Assembly: GCA_016293495.1 (NCBI GenBank) | Contig: JAEDED010000002.1 | Coordinates: forward strand, 98,421 to 162,420 | Direction: 5' to 3' | DNA from: Treponema sp. | GTDB taxonomy: Bacteria; Spirochaetota; Spirochaetia; Treponematales; Treponemataceae | Length of the DNA: 64,000 nt | In this document: in pieces, positions 48,801 through 55,448 of the stretch | Position numbering within the stretch: the stretch's first letter is position 1 | Layout: each line of letters opens with the position of its first letter | The notes under the pieces: generated by a model | Told to the model about the DNA's origin: nothing | Databases searched by the model: none | Seen by the model: only the letters and a program-made list of their open reading frames with translations | Position numbers and translations under genes: made by a program

Positions 48801-50407
48801 ATTAATTTCTTTGAAACTTCACTCACATCATTTTCAAAAATTTTTTGTTCATTTATTTTATCAACAAGAATTCCAATCTCATCCTTCAAATTTTTAAGAT
48901 AAACTTCAGTTACTGAACAGTTGATATTATTAAACTGTTCCTCAAGAAGCTGGTACTCTTTCAGAAGGTCAGAAACCCGAGATTTCTGCTTATCATACTC
49001 GTCTTTTTTTTCATTATAGGAATTTTCAAGTTCCTTTAATTTTTCAATTTCGCTCGAATAAATATTTCCCTGCTTTTGATATTCAGCTTCAGAAAGATTG
49101 AATTTTTCAAGAGTTTCATCTTTAGTTTCTGCGCCTGAACTTCTGTTTAATGCATACTCATAAAGAGCTTTTTTAATTTGACACTGTTTCTGCCAGTATT
49201 CTTCCAGACATTCAATTTTTTCAAGTTCGTAATTGTTATTTTTTAATTCGTCAAATGTAAGTAAATATTCCTGAAAATCCTTCAGATATGTTTCCTTCAT
49301 TTTTTTATACTTTTCAAGATTCTCGCTCTGGTTCTTTACAAACTGAACACTTTCTTTACCAGTCTGACGTTTTGCCGTCTCAATCTGATTCTGAATCGAT
49401 TCAATTACCTGATCGATTTGACTCAACGTTTCTTCATAGCTAGATATAATTTCTTTTTTCTGAATCGTTTCTTCATCTAACTTTTTTTCATATTCTTCTT
49501 TAATAACATTAAGTTCGTTCTCAAGACTGATTTTTTTATTATTCCATTTTTCATTTTCACTTTCGATTTTTTCAGTTATTTCTGTCAGCCACTCAGTTTT
49601 CTTTATCTTTAACTTTTCGTATGCCTTCGTCCACGCCTCAAGATTTTCTGCATAATTCTCTTCACTTTCCTTTTCCCATTTTCCTTTCTGCAGAAGAAAT
49701 TCACGCTCGGCCTTTTCCCATTGCTCAAGACCATTTTCAATTATGTCTGAAAGATTTTCATTTTGCCAATTAAAACTATTTATTTTTTCAAGATTTTTCT
49801 CATTTGCAGAACTCAAACCGACATCTGTTTGAGACAAATTATCCGAATGTAAAATTCCGTTAACCTCGCTGCACAGCTGTTCAACAACAACATCAGCCCT
49901 GTTCAGATCATTTTCAAAGCGCAGTGATTTCTGGTCATAAAGAAATTCGTCAAGCAGGGAATTAAACAGTTTCTTTTCAGATATTTCAAAATCAGAAAGG
50001 ACAAAACTTCCTGCATCGCAAGTGTTTTCAAATTCCGCTAAAATTTTTTCAACTTCATTTTTCCACTTCTGTTCAAGTTCATAACTTGTATTTATCTGAC
50101 TCAGATCTTCTGTAATTTTTCTTTTAGCTTCGACTAATTTTTTGTATAACTCTGTTTTGTAAATTATTAACTTTTCATAATCTTCATTTTCAGCACTTAC
50201 TGCATTCAGGCACGCTCTGTCAGAAAAATAAACATTTTCTGAAACTTCAATCTCAGAATTTAATTCCTTATAATCATATCTGCTTACATCCTGCCATTTC
50301 TCTGAATTATTTTTCTGCAGCAAATAATCGTAAGTCTCGGCAGGAAGTAGCACAAAGATAAACACATTCAAGACAATCAAATTAACAATTTTTTTCCATA
50401 TCTTCAT
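42881..50407 (-). CDS. Giant secreted coiled-coil protein with HExxH and C39-like motifs
   Basis: A 2508-residue protein. A signal peptide (MKIWKKIVNLIVLNVFIFVLL) leads into about 1,200 residues of nearly continuous charged coiled coil. A hydrophobic Ala-rich patch follows around residues 1185-1235. More coiled coil leads to a globular region from about 1850. HEGAH (H2133-H2137) matches the HExxH zinc-protease motif. The last ~200 residues resemble a C39-like papain fold: C2323 in GCVLTTAV, H2424 in NGHATTL, N2452 in NPWD. The frame opens at 50446, but GGAGG at 50415-50419 supports the ATG at 50407. Possibly related to very long spirochaete proteins annotated in Leptospira; function unknown. 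Confidence 0.8.
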   Translation of the reverse strand: MKIWKKIVNLIVLNVFIFVLLPAETYDYLLQKNNSEKWQDVSRYDYKELNSEIEVSENVYFSDRACLNAVSAENEDYEKLIIYKTELYKKLVEAKRKITEDLSQINTSYELEQKWKNEVEKILAEFENTCDAGSFVLSDFEISEKKLFNSLLDEFLYDQKSLRFENDLNRADVVVEQLCSEVNGILHSDNLSQTDVGLSSANEKNLEKINSFNWQNENLSDIIENGLEQWEKAEREFLLQKGKWEKESEENYAENLEAWTKAYEKLKIKKTEWLTEITEKIESENEKWNNKKISLENELNVIKEEYEKKLDEETIQKKEIISSYEETLSQIDQVIESIQNQIETAKRQTGKESVQFVKNQSENLEKYKKMKETYLKDFQEYLLTFDELKNNNYELEKIECLEEYWQKQCQIKKALYEYALNRSSGAETKDETLEKFNLSEAEYQKQGNIYSSEIEKLKELENSYNEKKDEYDKQKSRVSDLLKEYQLLEEQFNNINCSVTEVYLKNLKDEIGILVDKINEQKIFENDVSEVSKKLIENLKNEEYENIKKNAFELISQLENEYLYESDGKEVRIVSLDELELKYSQIDSEIDDEEFALYESRKAAIEFIKTGKIDENKYKSNIDFNEIIELYDEYSLEYIKEKDNETLENIKNIIEKLKLTEDNSSIQLTENEINKTISEIEMCFYENSSDYIRTAVDMFKVELENLINVPEYERLVCEVDSIFDDKNLSINFSFLTEFKNLVLGLDCKTAEGDRENIEELYGLLENLLTCNDQNIVQLVNLIQNYNSECEDYQTISKDVAVLRKMLTEKEAEYNEGLSLILVDNENGLYQELIKCHKNFTEQLDKVETEYEKLEKNELDYRTASEIKHWAENEYLHLDYDGSGLDFLKTEYLTAADRLEKCRLLKTRFEKKNNVLSEEENQLLCEYEDVLKIQFRLETLRNETEKQIESHELALKEAEEELNCAIAGLVNDFDSERFDASNVPEVVRDLVCINRIEDENGNVIYSVSYNDSKNHSDVSNKNDDSEKGETSNDSEFVSLLCEYEKNCGKEDSFDYIASFENKNYSIEDVMLALCYIKSQKDKYFFDGEDPGKNENYPFTLPTASLYGIKFEDEYAEGRRDELKKAYDKIVSEDALDDVAKYILFSEYNFNPKLNLQNREIDVISYRSLQHVIDKVNEKRDEFLLIANCSAATAALLSVIAAVPGFGGWALLPLAAATASCVTYFSNAEALRQCNIDISNIQRGYSEINQEYEYYVSSKLNTVKENSLIINEENEILNLLVNGSADYDNTFAQYEIGCIPLVEVNKLYDLYSKKLEAVKEKINVYVAEKKDEKNKLDAVSSKLEMQLLPGDNFSLSEFNSELEIVSGDNGAWNEQLFLSELNKKTVDAYLNSAELITGEDTYKNSCFESIKIVSGLIVDNDCSSKKDIKNLELELMKADCQSQFESWENSMQAVLENGNQEWQKSIDKINDSFISWNNEWNIEYNKKLSEINDSYEKLISDEKKWIYNQYEQAGLEIPLNEINSDNYFSVGSMENQNCESLINDSFTEIFDFNIDSLESVITDSFKYELTSRLESLDDLYSSEKIDEAVQNLQKAERQALSVYSSYLTDLEIYKKIEEIKNQLKVQNENIEKWEYDLVRKDGYTVGNEISRNAIVDSLVFDTAVREKQVVHKYQWFELDNPVISVSENYAYFDSQTLEKILSNKMLEIQNLYYEIFGDENTAGQFSKHVGEAPIFADNIDIKKSRSENILKNGTGEMNLIMSDYIWNSAVNREGYVQLGLPLYDKKFTADNTILGIELPTIREISNMICSMVSNATGQVWINFFDDLVFGMMDVHLETKSIDSLLKDFLKSGVSSMVGSLSGLATNAISNVSSSLLRVTETAFVKTGASYLESVADNYIDSMSFENGFSIDWDKANSGWINEGFVKNALTSGLSYGTGQAVKLGLDKFNLKDGIGKVLNGNIFNVMGISSFNNIASTAAMAGVEYLMNGETSINLLSLRDLGYKGAGDSGLLSVKFSNDGVTAKISNSGSQVSLWDSLNFIPGIFESARISSAKIRNLFGDSKDLGIVNGINAAANSGNDTAMVTASEVWNKKINLYVEDMKHLGKAKDNNIYIKDTFVENNAEAAVQFASLLAHEGAHLYGGDELVARIEGYKTFLNLKNLYQISGDKYADISDIDYMANIYEKYGENYLFNALLYTNAFDKSKDDYDYYFFTTLDPKLRQNHSGNELYTLGDGWTKEQVEEYNNEMMKKQHDKYILDNYTKYISTLGENKPTVEEYLKSGQLEYSKFEDFKKIIELDFDNEKQILPDYTFDRETYETIKSAGCVLTTAVFLVYSITRKIVSLKDANEILKEKGLFQSSKDTNQKYLINYGKNYMDAVNAIAGETLISGYTARVDNEKGINGLLNFCEKSDYAYVGIVRVLGNGHATTLCSYQNSYTKDKNGDKIYSELTVINPWDSKSSLGASSYKMNEVSNLIMYRLNSKYRHNLEGQRFRKAYYDYILKKKEFIFK

Positions 50408-50428
50408 AATTTTACCTCCAAAAAAAAT

Positions 50429-50457
50429 GACCGGTCCTTTTTTCAAAGAAACCGGTC
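50429..50457 (-). terminator. Hairpin in the leader of the giant gene
   Basis: GACCGGT (50429-50435) pairs with ACCGGTC (50451-50457). On the minus strand a run of T follows and continues to the ribosome-binding site of the giant gene. It likely ends transcripts from the upstream CobW gene, or acts as an attenuator. Confidence 0.6.
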
Positions 50458-50551
50458 AAATTTAATGGAGTTGATTAATAGCAGGAACAAAACTTATTCC
50501 AACAATAACATACTCTTAAATGTTTATTTTTCTACCAAAAAAATTAAAAAA

Positions 50552-51883
50552 TTACAAATTTTCTGGCAAATCTGTCAAAGCTGTATCAAGAAGATCAGAA
50601 ATAGCCTTTTTATCAAGATGTGATCCGATGATTACAAGCTTAATCATACGGTCACCAAGTTTTTCATCCCAGTTCTTTCTGAGTTCAGGATCTTTGTTAA
50701 GATATTTTTCCTGTTCGCGTTTTGGTGCAGAAGCAAGCCATGCTCCAGAATATCCTGCAACAATCTGGCGGCCAGTTGTTTCCCAAACCCATGCCATTTC
50801 TGGTTCATCATTAAACCACATTAAGCCCTTAGAACGGATAATGCTCTTTGGCCACTGGTCAGCAACTTTATCAAGCTTCTGGCGGTCAAAACATCCGCGG
50901 CGGTAATAAACAAACGAACCGATTCCGTATTCGTCTTCTTCTTCGCCGTCATGGTGATGGTGGTGATGATGATGTCCGCATGAACATTTTCCGTTTTCAT
51001 CGTAATGATGTTCGTGATGTTCATGATCGTGGTCATCGTCATCATCGTGGTGGTGATGTTCATGATCGTGGTCATCATGGTCGTCGTGATCGTGGTGGTG
51101 ATGTTCATGTTCGTCGTGATCGTCATCATCGTCGTGATCATGGTGATGTTCGTGATCGTGCTCGTCGTGATCGTCATCTTCTTTTGCAGCTTTGTTCAAT
51201 TCTGCAACCCAGCCTGCACTTTCGTAAACTTTTTCAAAGTCAAATTCATTTGTTCCAAGAACATCTTTAATATCAACATTTGCTTTTGTTGTTTCAATAA
51301 CACGTGCATTTGGCTGAAGGATTTTTACTACAGCACGGATTTTTTTAAGCTGTTCTTCTGTAACGAGATCTGTCTTATTAATGATGAGTGTGTTACAGAA
51401 TTCAACCTGCTGAACGAGAAGACTTTCAATATCTTCTTCACCCATATCTTTTTTAAGAAGTGCATTACCTTCATCAAATTCAGTAGCCATACGCATTGCA
51501 TCAACTACAGAAATTACACCATCAATATAACCGTTATCAATCTGTTCAATAGCCTGTGCAATTGGCATTGGTTCACAAACACCGCTGGCTTCAATCAATA
51601 CGTAATCAAATTTTCCTGTCTTAATAAGCTTTTCAATCTGATTAACCATATCGCTTTTGAGGTTACAGCAGATACATCCGTTCTGCAAAGCAACAAGGCT
51701 TGATGAATCTGTAATATTTGCATCTTTTGCAATCAAATCTGCATCTACGTTTACTTCACCGATATCATTTACAATTACGGCTACTTTATACCCCTGCTGA
51801 TTAGTAAGAATGTGGTTCATCAAAGTTGTTTTACCAGCTCCAAGGTAACCAACCAAAAGTGTAATAGGAACTTTCTTTGCCAT
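50552..51883 (-). CDS. CobW/COG0523-type GTP-dependent metallochaperone with histidine-rich insert
   Basis: A 443-residue G3E GTPase. Walker A is GYLGAGKTT (12-20), the metal-binding CxCC motif is C70-I-C72-C73 and Walker B lies in VLIEASG. Between the GTPase domain and the CobW C-terminal domain (PEMAWVWETTGRQIVAGYSG) sits an insert of about 80 residues rich in Asp/His with 35 histidines and a CSCG pair. COG0523 proteins deliver zinc or cobalt, and such inserts store or sense metal. Zinc is the most likely ligand, inferred. No zinc-responsive operator is obvious upstream. Confidence 0.92.
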   Translation of the reverse strand: MAKKVPITLLVGYLGAGKTTLMNHILTNQQGYKVAVIVNDIGEVNVDADLIAKDANITDSSSLVALQNGCICCNLKSDMVNQIEKLIKTGKFDYVLIEASGVCEPMPIAQAIEQIDNGYIDGVISVVDAMRMATEFDEGNALLKKDMGEEDIESLLVQQVEFCNTLIINKTDLVTEEQLKKIRAVVKILQPNARVIETTKANVDIKDVLGTNEFDFEKVYESAGWVAELNKAAKEDDDHDEHDHEHHHDHDDDDDHDEHEHHHHDHDDHDDHDHEHHHHDDDDDHDHEHHEHHYDENGKCSCGHHHHHHHHDGEEEDEYGIGSFVYYRRGCFDRQKLDKVADQWPKSIIRSKGLMWFNDEPEMAWVWETTGRQIVAGYSGAWLASAPKREQEKYLNKDPELRKNWDEKLGDRMIKLVIIGSHLDKKAISDLLDTALTDLPENL

Positions 51884-52048
51884 TTTTTTCCTCTTTATCT
51901 TTAACGCATTTTCTGCGCGATTTTTTTCATTTCAAGATTATTTCTAAATATAATAAAAAATTTGAAAAAATGCTATAAAAAATATTTTATTGCAAAAGGA
52001 ATATTTCCGTCGTAAAATATAATAAATTATTAAAAGCAGAGAATTTTT

Positions 52049-52897
52049 ATGCGCATTTATTTTTTGTCCAGACAGCCTGACGTTTGTCAGTTAATGGCTG
52101 ACAGACTTAGTCAAATAAGTGCAGAAATCAAAATCTTCCCATTAATACCCGAATTATTTTATGACATCTTTGACATGGGAAACATACCCGATATTTTATT
52201 CCTGGATTTTCTGTACTATCAAAGTGATGTTTTCGATTTATACACTATTTTCGAAGACCGTCAAAAGTTTTTCCCGATAGTGTATTACAACCATCCGTTC
52301 CCGATTCCCGAAAAAAGAAAATATTTCTGGACCTTCAATCTTCAGAAGTCAGGAAAATTCAAAGACACCAAAAACATAGAACCAGTCCTTGAAGAAATGG
52401 AAAAAGCCCTCATGGATCCGAATATTGCTCCCTATGTTTCATGCATTCAAAATCCGGCGCCCTACAGATCAAGTGACCTACGATATATTGAACCGTTAAA
52501 AGAATCAAACATCAATTACTACATCAGCAATTTCGACAACGTAATTTCCGATTCATACAAAAGCTCTTTACCAAAAACTTCTGTACAGCAAGGGGAAAAT
52601 ATAAGCATTGACAACTCTTCCAGAGACTTTGAAAATTCTTTCAGAAATACTCACCGGCTTTCACACAGACTGTTCATACTTTTCAAATACCTGTACGAGC
52701 GAAGAAACCGTCACGTCAGTCTTTCAGAGCTGTCATCTGTTCTAAGCAGCGGCTCCCAGAAATTATCAGCAAACGGAATCCGTCTTTCAATCTTCCGTCT
52801 GCGAAATATTTTAAGAGAAGATTTAAGTAGTGGTCTTGAAATCTTAAACTATGACTACGGTTATTCTATGATTGAATCTTCAAAGAACTGCAAATAA
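52049..52897 (+). CDS. OmpR/winged-helix regulator with degenerate receiver-like domain
   Basis: A 282-residue protein. The N-terminal ~120 residues look like a Rossmann/receiver fold (ILFLDFLYYQS) but lack the acidic pair and the phospho-lysine of true receivers. The C-terminal ~90 residues resemble an OmpR-type winged helix (SLSELSSVLSSGSQKLSANGIRLSIFRLRNIL then YGYSMI). It therefore probably binds DNA without classic phosphorylation. No histidine kinase is adjacent. The start is ATG at 52049 with a GCAGAG site. It stands alone between the CobW gene and the che operon. Confidence 0.75.
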   Translation: MRIYFLSRQPDVCQLMADRLSQISAEIKIFPLIPELFYDIFDMGNIPDILFLDFLYYQSDVFDLYTIFEDRQKFFPIVYYNHPFPIPEKRKYFWTFNLQKSGKFKDTKNIEPVLEEMEKALMDPNIAPYVSCIQNPAPYRSSDLRYIEPLKESNINYYISNFDNVISDSYKSSLPKTSVQQGENISIDNSSRDFENSFRNTHRLSHRLFILFKYLYERRNRHVSLSELSSVLSSGSQKLSANGIRLSIFRLRNILREDLSSGLEILNYDYGYSMIESSKNCK

Positions 52898-52929
52898 TTT
52901 CAATCTGAGCAATTCTATTTAAAATTATC

Positions 52930-52973
52930 AAGACGCTTATATCAGGAATCTAAAAACCTGACATAAACGTCTT
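52930..52973 (-). terminator. Hairpin downstream of the che operon
   Basis: 17-base arms, 52930-52946 and 52957-52973, are fully paired on the minus strand when two G-U pairs are allowed, and less so on the plus strand. Its position after cheY suggests operon termination. The T-tract is weak. The rest of the gap 52898-53077 holds no gene. Confidence 0.6.
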
Positions 52974-53077
52974 TATGAGAATAAAATGTAATACATTAAT
53001 CAGACCTCTCTCCCAAGCAGTATCTGATTATTTTTTGCAGCAACAAAAGTCACTGCAAATAGTACCATTTCTATTGC

Positions 53078-53512
53078 CTATTTAAGAGAAGCGCCGATGC
53101 GTTCCAAAACCTTTTTGCGGTCAAGTGGCTTAATGATATAGTTCTTAGCACCGAGCAAAAGAGATTTCTTTACAAGTTCTTCTTTTCCGAGAGCAGATAC
53201 CATTACAACTTTTGCATTCTTATCAAAAGCCATAATCTGTTCAAGGGCTGTAATACCGTCCATACGTGGCATAGTGATATCCATTGTTACGATATCAACA
53301 TTTGGACAAAGCTCCTTGTATTTATCAACGCCTTCTTTTCCGTCAGCAGCTGTAGCAACGATTTCGTAGCCTTCGCTTGTTAAAATCTGACCGAGCTGTT
53401 TAGCAACGAAAATAGAGTCATCAACTACCAGTACACGGAATTTTGTTCCGTCAGCTTTTGTGCCTTCTGGTGGTCTTTCATTGATTGTTGGAAAATCCTG
53501 CTTTGTTTTCAT
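53078..53512 (-). CDS. cheY: Chemotaxis response regulator CheY
   Basis: A 144-residue receiver with a roughly 20-residue N-terminal extension. The acidic pair is D31/D32 (VVDDS), the phospho-acceptor D78 (TMDITMP), the switch residue S106 and the lysine K128 (IIKPLD). Phospho-CheY signals the flagellar motors. It is the last gene of the operon cheA, cheW-R, cheX, cheY. Confidence 0.96.
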   Translation of the reverse strand: MKTKQDFPTINERPPEGTKADGTKFRVLVVDDSIFVAKQLGQILTSEGYEIVATAADGKEGVDKYKELCPNVDIVTMDITMPRMDGITALEQIMAFDKNAKVVMVSALGKEELVKKSLLLGAKNYIIKPLDRKKVLERIGASLK

Positions 53513-53529
53513 AACTTTTTCTCCCTTTA

Positions 53530-54012
53530 TTATGCACGCTCACGAATAGCGACATTAACTTCAATTTTACCGTAATCTGTAATAAGTGGAACGATAAGAG
53601 CTTCAACATTTTCTGACTGTCCAGCCAATGCTGCAATTTCCATCTTTTCACCTGCAAACAATGCTGGTGGTGTAAGGTCGAACTTGAATCCAAGTTCGTG
53701 CAATTTTGTTACAGCCTGAGCTGTAATCAAGTTTGCCAATTCAGAGATTGTAGCTTTTGCAAGGTCATCAAATTCAGCCAGCTTTTCGCCGTTCATTTTT
53801 GATGCAATGTTCAATGCTGTTTCGAATGTCATGTCAAACAAAACACGTCCTTCTACATCGCCTGCCAATCCTACCAAAGCTGCTACACCCATTACAGGCA
53901 TTGCAGTTGATTTCAAATATAAATCACCTCTTTTTACTTCAGCATCACCTAAAACTTCTTTCAGTACTCTGTATGAAGTTTCTACGAATGGGTTAATATA
54001 CTCAACTCTCAT
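53530..54012 (-). CDS. cheX: CheY-P phosphatase CheX
   Basis: A 160-residue CheC/CheX-type phosphatase. The catalytic ExxN is E91-x-x-N94 in SELANLI, present once as in CheX. It dephosphorylates CheY-P in spirochaetes, which lack CheZ. It lies 17 bases before cheY. Confidence 0.95.
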   Translation of the reverse strand: MRVEYINPFVETSYRVLKEVLGDAEVKRGDLYLKSTAMPVMGVAALVGLAGDVEGRVLFDMTFETALNIASKMNGEKLAEFDDLAKATISELANLITAQAVTKLHELGFKFDLTPPALFAGEKMEIAALAGQSENVEALIVPLITDYGKIEVNVAIRERA

Positions 54013-54030
54013 GCTTTACTCCTTATATTT

Positions 54031-55434
54031 TTATTGTTTATTGAAATAGGTTAAAGAATCTACTGTCTTTTCACCCCAATTAGAGCCCTTGCCAAGTGAT
54101 TCCCCTGCACCAAGAATAATAATACCATTACCCTTAAGTTTTTCATCAAAATCACCAACAACCATATTCTGCGATTCAACAGGAAGCATTGAAAGAACAT
54201 CACGTGCAAACACGATATCAACCATTGGAAGTGAATTCGAGTTTGTACAGTCATGATATTCAAACATGACAATGTCTTTAATTTCCTGATTGAATGTATA
54301 TTCACCAGAAACTTTTTTTGTTACATATGGTGAATACCAGTCATTTGCATTTGTATCTGGAATCGAAAGCAAAGGTGCATTTGATACATTAAGCAAATCA
54401 ATTTCATGTGCATAAATTCTGATTTTAGAGTTTGGATAACGTCTTTTCAGAACACATGCAAGTGAATAAGATTCAATACCTTTTCCGCATCCCGGATTCC
54501 ATACTACAATCTGCTTTGCATTATTTTCTGGGAGCAATTTGTATACTTCATCAGCATACTGTTTTGTCCACCAGGTTCCATTACATTTAGACCAGAAAGG
54601 TCCCAAAAATTCATCTGCATCTTTTTCTGACTGAAGCTGTGAGTTACCAGCACCTTTTTCTGAAGACCACTGGTTAAATCTTGCTTTTACCCACTCTTCG
54701 TTAATGTCTGATACATAGAACTTTTTCAAGTTACGCAATTCTTCAACTACAAACTTGTAATCCTGTTCAGAAGCAGTTTCCTGTTTAAGAGCTGCTGCAT
54801 CCGGCTTAGAAGCAGTGTGAGAAACAGCCTGTGTATTCATCTGAGTAGGCATTACTTCTCCAACAGAACTGTTAACATAAACGTTATCCATTCCGTTGTC
54901 TTTATCTTTAGCAGAAATTCTTGCATTGAAAATACGTTCAATATCAAGAAGGATATACAAGTGATCCTGACATTCAACTACACCATAAATATATTTGATG
55001 TTGATATCACCAAACAACGGATGTGGCGGCTGAATCTTGCTCTTCTGAATTCCAATTACCTTATCAATTGCATCTACAACAACACCGAACAGCTGATCTC
55101 CAACTGAAACGATAAGCATATTCTCTACAGAGTTATCATCACGAGTAGGAATATCAATGTTGAAAAACAATCTCAAGTCAATAATAGGAATGATTTCACC
55201 ACGAAGGTTATATACACCAAGTACAAATGGCAAAGTATTTGGAACGTAAGTAAAACGTCCTGTCTTTGCAATTTCTTTTACCTGCATGATGTCAATAGCA
55301 TAATCTTTACCAGCAAGAGAGAAAGTTACCATTTTGTAGTCAACAACAGAAACATTTTCTTTGTCTTCCATTGCTTCCTGCATCAAATCATAATTATCGT
55401 TCTTCTGCAAATCTGTATAATCAGTATTTTCCAT
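54031..55434 (-). CDS. CheW with C-terminal CheR-like methyltransferase domain
   Basis: A 467-residue fusion. Residues about 30-175 form a CheW adaptor (VTFSLAGKDYAIDIMQVKEI, LPFVLGVYNLRGEIIPIIDLR). A low-complexity linker follows, then a domain resembling the CheR methyltransferase (WNPGCGKGIESYSLACVLKR, DIVFARDVLSML). The expected SAM-binding GxSxGEE-type motif is altered to GCGKGIES, so catalytic competence is uncertain. Fusions of this kind are known from treponemal chemoreceptor arrays. It lies 14 bases after cheA and 18 before cheX. Confidence 0.92.
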   Translation of the reverse strand: MENTDYTDLQKNDNYDLMQEAMEDKENVSVVDYKMVTFSLAGKDYAIDIMQVKEIAKTGRFTYVPNTLPFVLGVYNLRGEIIPIIDLRLFFNIDIPTRDDNSVENMLIVSVGDQLFGVVVDAIDKVIGIQKSKIQPPHPLFGDINIKYIYGVVECQDHLYILLDIERIFNARISAKDKDNGMDNVYVNSSVGEVMPTQMNTQAVSHTASKPDAAALKQETASEQDYKFVVEELRNLKKFYVSDINEEWVKARFNQWSSEKGAGNSQLQSEKDADEFLGPFWSKCNGTWWTKQYADEVYKLLPENNAKQIVVWNPGCGKGIESYSLACVLKRRYPNSKIRIYAHEIDLLNVSNAPLLSIPDTNANDWYSPYVTKKVSGEYTFNQEIKDIVMFEYHDCTNSNSLPMVDIVFARDVLSMLPVESQNMVVGDFDEKLKGNGIIILGAGESLGKGSNWGEKTVDSLTYFNKQ

Positions 55435-55448
55435 AACTTACTCCGCCT

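Noticed and set aside
51005..51703. Plus-strand 232-codon frame with repeated Val/Ile residues
   Set aside because: It is the reverse complement of the histidine/aspartate-rich CobW insert.
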